Assembly: GCA_002897115.2 (NCBI GenBank)
Contig: BCIH01000002.1
Location: 2,020,757 to 2,051,753 of the forward strand
Reading direction: 5' to 3'
Length of the DNA stretch: 30,997 nt
Origin: Prototheca cutis
Taxonomy: Eukaryota; Chlorophyta; Trebouxiophyceae; Chlorellales; Chlorellaceae
Shown here piece by piece: positions 10,501 to 21,072 of the stretch. Every line of letters starts with the position of its first letter. Within the stretch, counting starts at the first letter, position 1. The position numbers and the translations under genes are program-made. The notes beneath the pieces are model-generated. The model saw nothing but the letters and a program-made list of their open reading frames with translations. It had not been told where the DNA came from and ran no database searches.

Positions 10501-11500
10501 GCGCCTCCCAGCATCCTGCTTACCGGCCACTCGTTGGGAGGTGCCATGGCTCTTTTGGCGGCCATGGACCTGGCCCGGACGCTGCCGCACTTGAGCTCCA
10601 AGCTGTCGGTCTACACGGTGGGTGCGCCAAAGCCGGGCAACGCGGCGTTTGCGGACGAGCTGATGCAGCGTGTGCCCGACATCTGGGCGCTGGTCAACGA
10701 TCAAGACCCCATCCCCCGCGTGCCGGGGCTGATTTATTCGTCGGTGGGAACGGTGGTTCGCATCAATGCCCGGGGCGATCTGATCATCAAACCCTCTGAA
10801 TTCGACGTCCTCTCCATCAACCGCTCGGGAGGAATGGCCACCCACCACTTGCTGGGAGCCTATGCGCTGTCATTCTACGCCGTCCTCCGTGCACAGGCAA
10901 GGCCTTTATATGTCGGTGATGTATCGTTGGTCTTGCATGCCAATGTGGGGTGCCATTGTACGCAGCATGGCCAACCAAGAAGCAACTGGCCTTCCCTCAA
11001 CCACACGTAGATCGATGAGGTCAAGGGCGTCAGCGGGGGCCTGGAGGGTGTCATGGCCATGTGCGGCCGGCTGGATGTCATGGAGACCCTCACGCTCCGG
11101 TCCGACGATGCAGCAGATGTACGTGCGGGTTTTATGCTCTTTCTATTCTTTTGTGAACGAGCCACGTCAATGGCAATTTCATACTCCAGAAAGACCCACA
11201 TGCCTCGTTCATAACAAACCCAAACTTGCTGGCCCATCACCATACGTACAGGTTGACGATGAAGAGCATGCCGGGGCGCCGGCACCAGAGACCATGGACC
11301 GTGGCGGCGCCGAGGACTTGAAACCCACAAAGACCGAGGATGGCAAGCCGCCCGCAGCAGACACTGATGTGCTGCAAGATGTGGCCGAGCAAGTAGAGCA
11401 GGGTGCAGTGGCAGGAATGGTGCCATGTGCAACAATGGCCCCAACCCCACTGGCCCTGGCCTCAACCCCACCGCCACCCCCACAAACCACAGAACCATGA
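6874..11500 (+). CDS. Multi-pass membrane protein fused to class-3 lipase, copy A
   Basis: Thirteen exons: 6874-7116, 7276-7496, 7713-7767, 7890-8006, 8169-8357, 8534-8609, 8816-8961, 9121-9252, 9338-9454, 9709-9987, 10159-10896, 11011-11118 and 11252-11500; 889 aa. Residues 1-81 are soluble and Cys-rich at the start. About 82-432 hold roughly eight hydrophobic spans (such as ILVLVATVLLQGYLI, FLVFWIIVLIAF and GLFIIFFVQGM). A linker of about 60 residues leads to the lipase domain (about 510-775): FRGT (570-573), GHSLGGA with Ser650, NDQDPIPR with Asp708, and THHLLGAY with His755. Domain order recalls sn-1 diacylglycerol lipases, but the membrane part is larger than their usual four helices. 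The predicted role is hydrolysis of acylglycerols or galactolipids at a membrane; substrate and compartment are unknown. The tail is Pro/Glu-rich. The whole lipase core is one 738 bp exon, unlike copies B and C. Confidence 0.88.
7497..7536. repeat. (GT)20 microsatellite overlapping a splice donor
   Basis: Perfect GT repeat beginning at the first base of intron 2 of lipase copy A (exon ends TCATG, then GTGTGT...). The donor GT is therefore the first unit of the microsatellite. Confidence 0.92.
9603..9643. repeat. Compound (CA)/(CG)/(CA) microsatellite
   Basis: Alternating purine-pyrimidine tract (acacac, then CG repeats, then CA repeats) within intron 9 of lipase copy A, about 65 bp before the acceptor. 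Alternating CG/CA tracts can adopt Z-DNA. Confidence 0.85.
10020..10035. repeat. Poly-G tract (16 G) after a T-rich run
   Basis: Lies in intron 10 of lipase copy A, directly after a long T run, with G on the transcribed-RNA strand. Confidence 0.9.
10897..11010 (+). other. GC-AG intron in lipase copy A
   Basis: The exon ends CGTGCACAG and the intron starts GCAAGG, the textbook GC-donor context; the acceptor is cacacgtag. The spliced product reads VLRAQ|IDEVKG, collinear with VLRAQLDPGKK in copy B, where this intron is absent. Read through, the frame stops at the acceptor TAG. Confidence 0.85.
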
Positions 11501-11844
11501 AACGAAACTGACAATAACACAAAGCTCCTTGTGAGCATTGCCGGTACCAATCATAGCATTGCGTCCTTTGAGCTTGTCATGCGAGCGGCCCTGAGTGGCC
11601 GATTGATCTTGCGCCGTTGATTGCCAACGACTTGCTTGCCTGAGCCCACCCACTTGCCAAGAATAGGACTCGTTTTAACCAGGCCGTGGCGAGCAGCTCG
11701 AGGGTAGCTCGCTCTGATTGACGTAACCTGCGCTTCAGGACAAGAACCCAGGCAGGCACCCCTGCCTGGCGATGCACGCACACATCTGAATTTCGTCATC
11801 AATCATAGATCGCATCATGGACTGGGGTGGATCGTGAGCCGGCC
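11501..11844. other. Intergenic region between lipase copies A and B
   Basis: 344 bp from the stop of copy A to the first ATG of copy B; it must hold the 3' UTR of A and the promoter and 5' UTR of B. I see no distinct motif. The frame is open back to a GTG at 11827, but the first ATG, at 11845, is chosen as start. Confidence 0.5.
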
Positions 11845-14800
11845 ATGGGGCCGATCCAGTATGTCGTGGAGACCTGGCTCGCCCCGGCCCTGGTCGGATT
11901 GGGGTGGGGCCGACAGGACAGCGAGGACCAGGGGCCCGACAGCCCCACCGCCGCGGACGCAGATTCCAGGAAAAAATCGCTGTCGGAGCTGCTGCGGGAT
12001 GAGGAGGCGGCAGCGCTCACGCGCGCCGATGGCGCCGACGGCCAGCCCATGCTGAGCATGGAGGTGACCACTTCCAGGGGCGTCCTCAAGTACATGGTGC
12101 GGGAGCCTGGGTCGTGGGGATTGTTGGGGGGCCTATTTTTTTGTCGATGGGGTTGTCTAGGCCATGCCCCGGTGATGAACGCCCTGCCTGACATGTGGTT
12201 CTTGGAGCTTGCCTGGCGTCAGACAGCCCTCCCCACAGCGGCGCGAGTCTTGTTTGGGTCCCAAATCCGGGTGGCCAGGCATTTCACTACGCTTCCCACC
12301 CCAACTCGGCAGTTGTTCATCGGGGTGTCCATCGCCATCATTGAGACGTACGTCAACTTCCTGTTCCAGCAGCCTTACTCATCCAGCACCGAGCAAGACC
12401 TGCAGAAATTTCAGGGAATGTTCATCACACAGCTGGCACTGGTCGGGGTGTACTCGGTCATTTTAGCAGGTTGCGGCGTATCGTGGGGCCTGCGCGTGGC
12501 ACGGAGCTACGCCACGCGTGCGACTTGGTCGCCACGTCAGCGTCTGTTTGTCGTTGATGCGGCGGTGCTGCTGAGCCTGCAGTCGGCCAACATGATCCTG
12601 GGTCTGGCCCCGCAGATCATGGGCATTGCAGGCACCTGTCCCTGGTTCCGGAATGACATCGCCGTTCTTGCTTTCCTTCGGTGGCTGCTCATCGCGCTGA
12701 TCCTGAGCTGGATGTGTGTCGTCATCGCCGGTATGCGGCGCCCAGGGCCCAAGGACATGTCTGGAGGAGCAAGCGCTGCTGGAGCAGTGGCAGCAACGCC
12801 AGCACCATCACCGATGCCAGGCACGCGACTGGTCATCGACCTCCCCTGGCGCGTGCAGTTGATGAAAAACTGGCCAGTGCTGGTGCTGCTGCCGGCGCTG
12901 AGCGGCTCGGCCCTGGCCCAGATGGTTTTCCGTCTGGACGATCCGCAGGGCAATATTCCGGTCCCGGAATGCCAATCTTACATGTACGACTGCCACCCAC
13001 GCACGGGAGAGCTGGTCATCGACATTCTGCTAGCGGTCTTCCTGGTCCTCTTCACAGCCCTCTACGCCACGGCCGTGTGCCTGGCCATCAAGGATCACAA
13101 CCGCCTGCCCTACGGGCCCAACCGCGTGACATATCTCTACGTCCAAATGCATGTATGCATATTTTATTTCCTTTATTTGGTGGTGCTGTGTGCGTGCGTG
13201 TCTTATTTTGGGACCCGAAATCCGGACGTAGACTGGGCAAAGAAAGAAAGAAACCCCATCACGCACATCCACCAACATGCGCCATCTTGCAGGCCCGGCG
13301 GGGAATGTTCATGATGGTCTTTCTCCTGCTGACCAACTGCATCCTCCAGGTGTGGGGTGGTGGAGTAGGGCGGATGGTCTGAATTGATTTCTGGGGCCCG
13401 GCCCGGACAGAGTGGGTCCTGCGTTACACCAAGGACCTTGTCTACACCAGTCTGAGGAGCGCAGACCCATCCATCTCCCTGAGTGCCAGTTTGTTGGCAT
13501 CGATTCATGCTGGACATTGGTGGAGCTCCAGTTTGGCAATGTCACTGTCCTGTTGGCGCTGACGGTGCGAGCTTTTTTTTTGGGGGGGGGGGGGGGGGGG
13601 GGGGGGGGGTGGGGGGGGGGGGGGGGGGGGGGGGGGGATGTCGTCATGTGCTAATATGGTGATCAATAACCCAGAAAAGGACATAGGTTCAGAGGGGGAA
13701 TTTTCTGGGAAAAGAATGATTCACCCGCCCTTTCTAAAAAAATGTTCCCAAACCACTCCACTAATGAGCAGACGCTGGTGTGCGTGGTGATCTCGATGAC
13801 GGCACCGGCGCAGGACACGGAAGACGTGATGCGTCGGAAGTGGCTGCTGGAGGTTGCGTGGACGGAGCGCCAGCGCTCGGAGCAGCTGTTTGAGCGTGGC
13901 ATCCAGGTCTCGACCGCAGCGGCCGCCAGGGGCCGGGAGAACCTGGTGCAGCGCATGTGGAGTCGGGGCCGCGCTTCGATGCCAACGCTTCCCACCTTTG
14001 TCCGGCTCAGCAGCAGCGCACGGGCCGGGTCGCAGGCAGGGCCCGTCGATCCCGCTGCCGAGGCACCGGCGCTGGGAGGGAGTGGGAGGCACAAGCCTAT
14101 CCTGCTGGAACTTCTGCCCGAGGTCCATGAGCCTTTGCAGCAGCGGCAGCAGCCGATGCCCATGCATGCGAAGGAGAATGGTTTGCAGATGCAAGGAGGC
14201 GGTCTGCCGCCGCTGCCATCATCGCCGCAGAAGGCAGACCTCCCGCCGCAACTATCATCGCCGTCGCGGAAACCCGGGCTGCCACCGCAGCCGCCACCAA
14301 AGCAGAAGGAGTCTGTCGTGTCGTCGGAGTTCGAAGAAGCATGTGGACCTCCTCAAACAGGCTCCTCCAATGCGCAGGACGGCATTGCCGCTGGCATGGT
14401 GCAGAAACTGGGCTCGCTCGTGCGACCGTCAGCCCAGCCCATGACCCCCGCCGCCGACCCCAGCTTGGCCATGCTGTGTGTGGAAACCATGATCAAGGCG
14501 TACTACTTTTGCAAGCTCAGCTACTCTGTGGATGTAAGGGGTTGTTTTGTGGAATGGGCTGTGTTGTGGGAGCTGGAGTATGTGTCTGGGTGACTTTCTT
14601 GGCAGGCAACCCATTGCCAGCAAACCCCGCGAGGGAAAGTGTGGTTCCAATCGACCCAGCAATGTCCATCCGTGCCTCGCCCAATCCCTCTTGTCTCCAT
14701 GACATGCGCAGAAGCTCGACAGTCCCGTGGACATTACATATGGAATGAAGCTCTACGCGGACCTGGTGTCCTGGGAGCTGGTGGAGGAGCCGCTGACAGA

Positions 14801-16539
14801 CACCCGTGCGCTTTTGGCCTGGGGACCACAGACCGTACTTGTGGCCTTTCGGGGCACCATCTCACGGAAAAATGTGTCCACTGACCTAAAGGTGTGATTG
14901 TTTGGCTGTGTGTTAATATTATGTTTGTGTGTGCACTCATGTGTGTGTTTATTTGTGTGTGGTCAGCCGCAGCACCTTTTTGTGAGCAAACAACCCCCCG
15001 CACACCCGCCCACCCGCCTTTAACAGACGTGGATGCGGCCGCACCTGCCGCTCCGGCGCAACGGCATGGGTCGGCTGTCCAAGGTGCACAATGGATTTTA
15101 CACCGCCTGGCTATCCGACGGTTTTGGCCCGAAGCTGGTCGACCGCCTGGCCGGAATTTTAGATGCACATCCAGCCGACGAGACGAGGCGCGTCCTATTC
15201 ACGGGTGCGTATGCTGTGTGTTTGTTTGTGAGAGGAGAATAGGATGGGATTGAAGATGTTGAGTTTCCTGTTTCTGCTGTAGTAGTTTGGGCCTGGCTGG
15301 CTGTTCATGACTGGATGCATGGAGAGAGGGGGGGTTTCTGACCCCCGTCACATTTCCTCCAACCCCACGCCCTCCGCTCCAAATTCCACCCCCTCGCTGA
15401 AACCAATACGGCAATGATATATCATCAGGGCACAGCTTGGGAGGGGCACTGGCGGTGCTGGCATCGATTGATTTTGTGAGGCAATGCCCACAGCACCAGT
15501 CGGCAGTGTCGGTCTACACCTTTGGTGCCCCCCGCGTGGGAAACGGGCCTTTTGCATCTGAATACCGTGCGGCAGTCCCCGACTGCTGGAGTGTGATCAA
15601 CGACCAGGCATGTCCGCGGAGGGGTGCACCAGCTTGTGCCATCGGATGACTTGCCATGTATGCTGGTCTATGGACAGACACTGCTCAATTGCGGTACCAC
15701 CGCTGCTGCTGCTGCTCACCCTGCAACGGCCCTCCCTCCTCCTGGCTGCAACCCTCCCCCCCCCATCCTCCCCGACACATACATACAGGACCCTATCCCC
15801 CGGCACCCAAAGGGCTGGTTTCACGGTTCGGGGCACCGTGTGATTATCAATGTCCGGGGCGACCTGATCCCCTGCCCCGAGAAGCTGGAAATCGTCATCC
15901 TGTACAGCAGCACGGGCAAGACCAGGCATCACAAGCTTTCAGCGTATGCACTGGCACTGTATGGCGTCCTGCGCGCACAACTTGACCCCGGAAAGAAATT
16001 GTTTGGTGGCGCCACGGGTGCGCTGGCGCTGGCGGATCGGCTGGACCTGGGCGCCGCGCTCCTCCTGGCGAATGCGGGCCGCGAACAGCTGTTGGAAGGG
16101 CCGGCCGCACCCAAACCCATCCCCCTGGAGCTCCACCTGGCCCGTCAGGCAAAGGTACATATATGTATATTGTGTGTGTTCAAATTGTTTTCATTCTTGG
16201 GTTTCTGGGTATTGGGGAGAGGGGGGACTCTAGGCACTCCAGAGGTGGTCACCTGCGGCGGATTTCTCACCAAGACAGAACCCCAGCGAGCCATGACACC
16301 CCCCCCCCCCCCCCCCCCCCCCCCCCCACCATTAACTCCCGTATTTTGTGCCGCAGAAGAAAAAGGGTGCAGCCGGGGTAGCGGTGGCCACGCCCGAGGA
16401 CTCGCTTTCAGCACTCGAGGCCGGGAGGAGTTCGACTACGCAGCGGTCCCAGTCCACGGCGGTGAGCTCTGACGACGACGTGTTGGATGATATGGCCATG
16501 CCCTCCTCCTTCTTTCCGCGCTGGCTGTTCTCCAAGTGA
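11845..16539 (+). CDS. Multi-pass membrane protein fused to class-3 lipase, copy B
   Basis: Ten exons: 11845-12096, 12313-13152, 13293-13349, 13490-13564, 13772-14533, 14712-14891, 15027-15204, 15429-15607, 15789-16154 and 16357-16539; 1023 aa. Residues 1-84 are soluble and acidic; 85 to about 430 form the membrane module (LFIGVSIAIIETYV, FITQLALVGVYSVIL, ILLAVFLVLFTALY, MFMMVFLLLTNCIL, VTVLLALTVVISM). A linker of about 190 residues is rich in Pro, Gln and Ser. The lipase domain has AFRGT, HNGFYTAW, GHSLGGA (Ser784), DPIPR (Asp842) and HHKLSAY (His889). The C-terminal exon is Ser/Asp-rich and ends FPRWLFSK. Exon 2 (840 bp) covers the region that six exons cover in copy A, so five introns are missing. 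The intron before DPIPR has a GC donor. Function as for copy A. Confidence 0.88.
13582..13637. repeat. Long poly-G tract (about 55 G with one T)
   Basis: Lies in intron 4 of copy B: Gs at 13582-13609, a T at 13610, then Gs to 13637. The length may be imprecise because such tracts sequence badly. G is on the transcript strand, so a G-quadruplex could form in the pre-mRNA. Confidence 0.85.
15608..15788 (+). other. GC-AG intron in lipase copy B
   Basis: The exon ends AACGACCAG, the intron begins GCATGT and the acceptor is acatacag. The junction VINDQ|DPIPRHP is collinear with the uninterrupted VNDQDPIPRVP of copy A. The intron sits immediately before the codon for the predicted catalytic Asp. 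Confidence 0.85.
16299..16327. repeat. Poly-C tract (29 C)
   Basis: Lies in the last intron of copy B, about 30 bp before its acceptor, where it may act as or extend the polypyrimidine tract. Confidence 0.88.
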
Positions 16540-16740
16540 GGGCCGGTCGCAGGCGTGCGCGGTCTGACCCAGCGACTCCACTGGGTCCTGTGGCCTTCAT
16601 TCCCAGTGTGCTCGTGTGCATCAGGAGTGCACTGGATGTGAAAGTCCAGGGACAGGGACGAGCCTCTGGTGCGAGCCAGGCCTGCCTTCGATTTTTTGTG
16701 CTGCTGCTTTTTCTTAGGTAGCAGCCCGCATGCCGCGGGT

Positions 16741-16763
16741 GCGCAACAAAAAAATTGTTGCGC
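16741..16763. repeat. Perfect 9-bp inverted repeat with A5 loop
   Basis: gcgcaacaa at 16741-16749 pairs with ttgttgcgc at 16755-16763 around five As. It lies about 200 bp after the stop of copy B, so probably in its 3' UTR or just beyond, as a stem-loop in RNA or a cruciform in DNA. Confidence 0.6.
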
Positions 16764-16858
16764 GGACCACGTCGGATATACAAATGAACACTGTCGGGCG
16801 GGGCTTTTGCACGGATATTCACTCCCCCACTTTCCCACCTTTTGATTACGACAGCATG

Positions 16859-16864
16859 TATAAA
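16859..16864 (+). promoter_or_regulatory. Candidate TATA box of lipase copy C
   Basis: TATAAA in the context catgTATAAAttacc, 136 bp before the ATG at 17000, which leaves room for a 5' UTR of about 100 nt. Assigned by sequence and position only. Confidence 0.4.
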
Positions 16865-16999
16865 TTACCTATGTTGATGGGGTGATATGGTAATGACGCT
16901 CCAAGACGCTTGCCATGGGGGATGAGGAGGTGGCGGGCACCCACCGGCTCTAGCCTTCCGGGCTGGCAACTCCCCGGCAGCTGAGTGTCCGAGGGGCCC

Positions 17000-19900
17000 A
17001 TGGCGGCCGCGATAGGCAGCCTGCTGTGGCACGAGCTGAAGGAGAGATACATTGCGACCTTTCGCAAGGACTCGGATGGCCACCTGCCCCAGTTCGAGGC
17101 CTCTTTTGATGAGCCTCGGCCGGGGGATGGGGAGACCATTGATGTCGAGGTCCCGGATGCGCCTCCCGTGGACCGCGCGGGAGGGGATGTCAACAACATC
17201 CTGCTCAACATGGAGACCATGTCCAGCTCTTCAGTGCTCATCCTCCAGGTGGGCTGCACGCCGGGGGTTGGACAGATTGGGGTTTAGGGTGGGTGATTGG
17301 TGCCATGGCAGCGCCATCGTTGCAAATGGGCAGTCAGCCGGCCTCGTGCGTGTCTCGCATGCCCGTGTCTCAATAAGCAAACCTTTCCTCGACGTCCAGC
17401 TGGCGGTATTCGTGGCGTTCCTGGGCATCGACGCGTTCCTCATTGTCCTCTTCATCCAAAAATTTAGCGACGAGAGTGACCAGGATGTGCTCTCCACCAT
17501 GAACCACTGGTTCCTGGCACAATGCATCCTCTTGTCCGTGTTTTACGCCGTGTTACTTGCCTGCGGTGCCTACTGGGCACGTCGTGTCTGGAAAAGCCAC
17601 AAGGCACACGAGAAATGGTGCGCGGGGCAGTTGTTTGGGGGGAGCAGGGGGAGAGGAGGAGATTCAGGCCATGTATTTTGGGGATACAGTGCTTGTTGCC
17701 CTGCGTGCACTCTGTACTGGCGGGTGTGGCCCTTGCATGCACCGGCAGAGGAACAGTGCCGAGCTGCTCGCATTCCACCTGTGTCCCAACAACCATGGTG
17801 CAGGTCTCAGCGGCAGCGGCTGTTCACGTTGGATGCCGGCATCCTGCTGATCCTCCAGGTCTGATGGTGGTGGGGAAGGGGGAGAGAGGGGGTTTGGCTG
17901 CGTGAATCACGGGCAGGAGGAGATTTTCCTGGGGGGTGACCGGGGTCAAACATGGGCAGCCACAATGCTTTGTGGATGCTGGGCGTGAATCCTGTGCTAC
18001 AAGCTTGTCCCTTGAGAAACAGGCTGCCCGGCTGCAGTACAGAGCAATAACAGAAACCACCCGCTGGCCCCATGGACACAGATCATCAACACTGGCATCA
18101 CCTTGGCGCCCCAGGCAATGGGTGTGGCGATGGAGTGCTCCTGGTTCACGCCCTTTGTCTCCATCACTGCCATGTTCCGCTGGATCCTGGATACGTGGGT
18201 AAGTTGCCGGCATAGTAGGGGTGGTATCTTTTTGCTTGTTTGCCTCGGTTTGAACAGCAGATGGTGTAATCCGCATGACGACATAATGCACATGATGACG
18301 CAATCCACATGATGACGTCATGCACATTGGCATACGAAGACGCTATGAGAAAGCAAGCAAACCTGCGCACCCCTCTCTTCTTCTTGTGCATCCCCAACAG
18401 ATTCTGACGTGGATGTGTGCAATGATGCGGGGCATGATGCTGTACCGGGGTGCCACCCCGCTGGCCAACCCGCGGCAGCAGCTGATGATCGATGCACCAT
18501 GGCGGGTGCAGCTGCGAGCCAACGCTGCGGTGCTGCTGTTAACCGGGGGGCTGATGGGAACCACCATCGCACGCACCGTGTTCCGGCTGCGCGATCCACG
18601 TAGTCACCTCTCAGGCAGCGCCTGCTCGGCCGCCGCGACCAACTGCAAGCCGCCGAACGATGAACTGGCCGTCAACATCCTCGCCACCATTTTTCTGCTG
18701 GGCCTGTCCGCTCTGTACATCGTGCTGGCCGTACTGGCGCGCCGGGATCATGCCCGCGTGCCCTTTGCCCATTACAGAGTGTCCTACCTTTACGTCCAGC
18801 TGCATGTGAGGAGCTTTGGGCGCTTGAGTTTGCTATTTTTGGATTATTAATTGTGGTGGATTGGGGTTTGTATTTTTTTCTTTTTGGGGGGGCTGTGTTT
18901 TTTGGGGGGGCCCTTTCCCTGGTGTCGACGGATTGACTGTGGGTGGCGCTTGTGGGTAGTGACACTTCCCCTCGGCATGCCAGTCCTGTTCACATGGACG
19001 TCAACGACATCTGCCTGTGCAGGCACGGCATGGAACGTTTATGGTAGTGGTCCTGTTCGTAACCAGTACCCTGCTACGGGTGAGGGAGGAAGGTGCCCAG
19101 GGATTAGGGGAGGTGGGTGTTTGCTGAGACCGGGGAAGAACTGCATGTCCATGCGTACAGCACATACTTTCCCATCTGTGTGCACGCTGAGCAGCCCAAT
19201 GCAGACGAATACATTAGTATCAGAACGAAAAACTGAGAACGGGGCCCCAAACTCCATTCACTACCGCGACCGTTGCAGTTTGTGATGCCTGAATCCTGCT
19301 GGTCCTACGTGGGGCTTCAGTTTGGAATTATCCCAGCCCAGCTGGCCATCGTGGTACGGTTTCTGGACTGGAAGCGTGGTTGGGTGGGGAGCTCAAGACA
19401 ATGGCTTGGAAAGGGCAGGTGGCGGCTGGCCCGCATGTCGGCCGGTCCATGCAGCGTAGCACCTTATAATAATGCATGAACACTCCCTCTTTTTAAAGGT
19501 CTTGGTCTGCGTCGTCGCTTACATGACCGCTCCCAGCATGACACATGCCGACTCGACCATGCGCAAGGTGGGTTTGTCGGTTGAAGAGGGTTGGCTTTTT
19601 TCTGAAATTTTTGTTCCAATGGCGGGGGTTAGGAGGGCCATGCGCTGAGAAACCATCGTCACTCATACTAACAATGTCAACAACAATCAAGTAACCAAAT
19701 GCAGCGCTGGCTGCTTGAGTTGGCGTGGACAGAGCAGACGCGGGCGGTGGAGGTCATGCGGCGTGAGGACGATTTGAGGGCCGCCGACGTGGCCGCCGCC
19801 CGCGGTGGAGTCGCGCTGCCCATGCTTCGGCGGCTGAGCCTCGCGCGGCAGAGCATGACACGTGTGACACTGGCGGCTGTTGCCCTGGACGACGAAGTGG

Positions 19901-21031
19901 TGCCGACATCGCCGTCCGCCTCACTGGCATCGCCTGTGAGCAGTCACGATGTGATGAGTGACGGTGGGGTGGGGCCATCGCCGCTGGTCGTCGGAGCAGC
20001 AGCGGCAGGAGGTCGTCCATCGCCGTCACTCCCAGCAGCAGCAGGTCCATCACATCACCAGTCGGGCATCATGCATGGACTTGTCCGGCTGTCGGCTTCG
20101 GCGCTGGCCCGGCTTTCAAATGCCGTGCCACTCACCCGCGCAGCCAGCCCCGTGCTGGCCCTGTTTTGCGTGGAGACCATGATCAAGGCGCTGTACTACT
20201 GCAAGCTCAGCTACCGCCTGGACCTGCCAGACAGCCCCGTGGATGCAGACCACGCGATGAAACTCTACCCCGACCTCGTCTCCTGGGAACTGGTGCTGGA
20301 ACCTGCGACTGACTCCCGTGTGTTTCTTGCCTGGGGACCCCACACCATGGTCATCGCCTTTCGAGGCACCGTCACACGGAAGAACCTCGTCACCGACCTC
20401 AAGGTTTGTTGAGTGGAGGCTTGCGTTTGTTCCCTGTTTCCAGACGGCCCAACACAAGCCCCCACACATAAACGAAACACAGGCATGCACCCCAGAAAAC
20501 CCAGCCGCCCAACGTAAAAGCAGGCATGGAAGGAGCCACACTTGCCGCAGCGGACGAATGCCTTTGGTCGGACGCTCAAGGTGCATTCGGGCTTTTACTC
20601 TGCCTGGCGCACCGCCGGTTTTGGTCCGCTGCTCCTGACACGCATGGGCCAGCTGTTGTCTGGCGTGTCTCCCCTGTCACGCCCACGCATCCTCTTCACC
20701 GGTGCGCTGTTCTTGGTTGAGCTGTGGCCGTTTTGGGTGCTCGGGGCATACTGGTGAGACACTGGCACATACCGTGCATCAGACCCAGCCGCTCTCTCAA
20801 ACCCCCCCCCCCNNNNNNNNNNNNNNNNNNNNNNNNNNNNNNNNNNNNNNNNNNNNNNNNNNNNNNNNNNNNNNNNNNNNNNNNNNNNNNNNNNNNNNNN
20901 NNNNNNNNNNNNNNNNNNNNNNNNNNNNNNNNNNNNNNNNNNNNNNNNNNNNNNNNNNNNNNNNNNNNNNNNNNNNNNNNNNNNNNNNNNNNNNNNNGTT
21001 GACGGCGGACGATCTGGGTGTGGGAGGGGCG

Positions 21032-21072
<41 letters not shown>

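Larger units (their letters stand above)
16540..16999. other. Intergenic region between lipase copies B and C
   Basis: 460 bp holding the 3' end of B and the upstream region of C. It contains the inverted repeat at 16741 and a TATAAA at 16859; no coding signal seen. Confidence 0.55.

Noticed and set aside
13309..13654. Pro- or Gly-rich frames over the poly-G tract
   Set aside because: Homopolymer translation only.
16985..16999. Upstream GTG start for lipase copy C (and similar at 11827 for B)
   Set aside because: A nuclear eukaryotic gene should start at ATG; the ATGs at 17000 and 11845 follow within a few codons.
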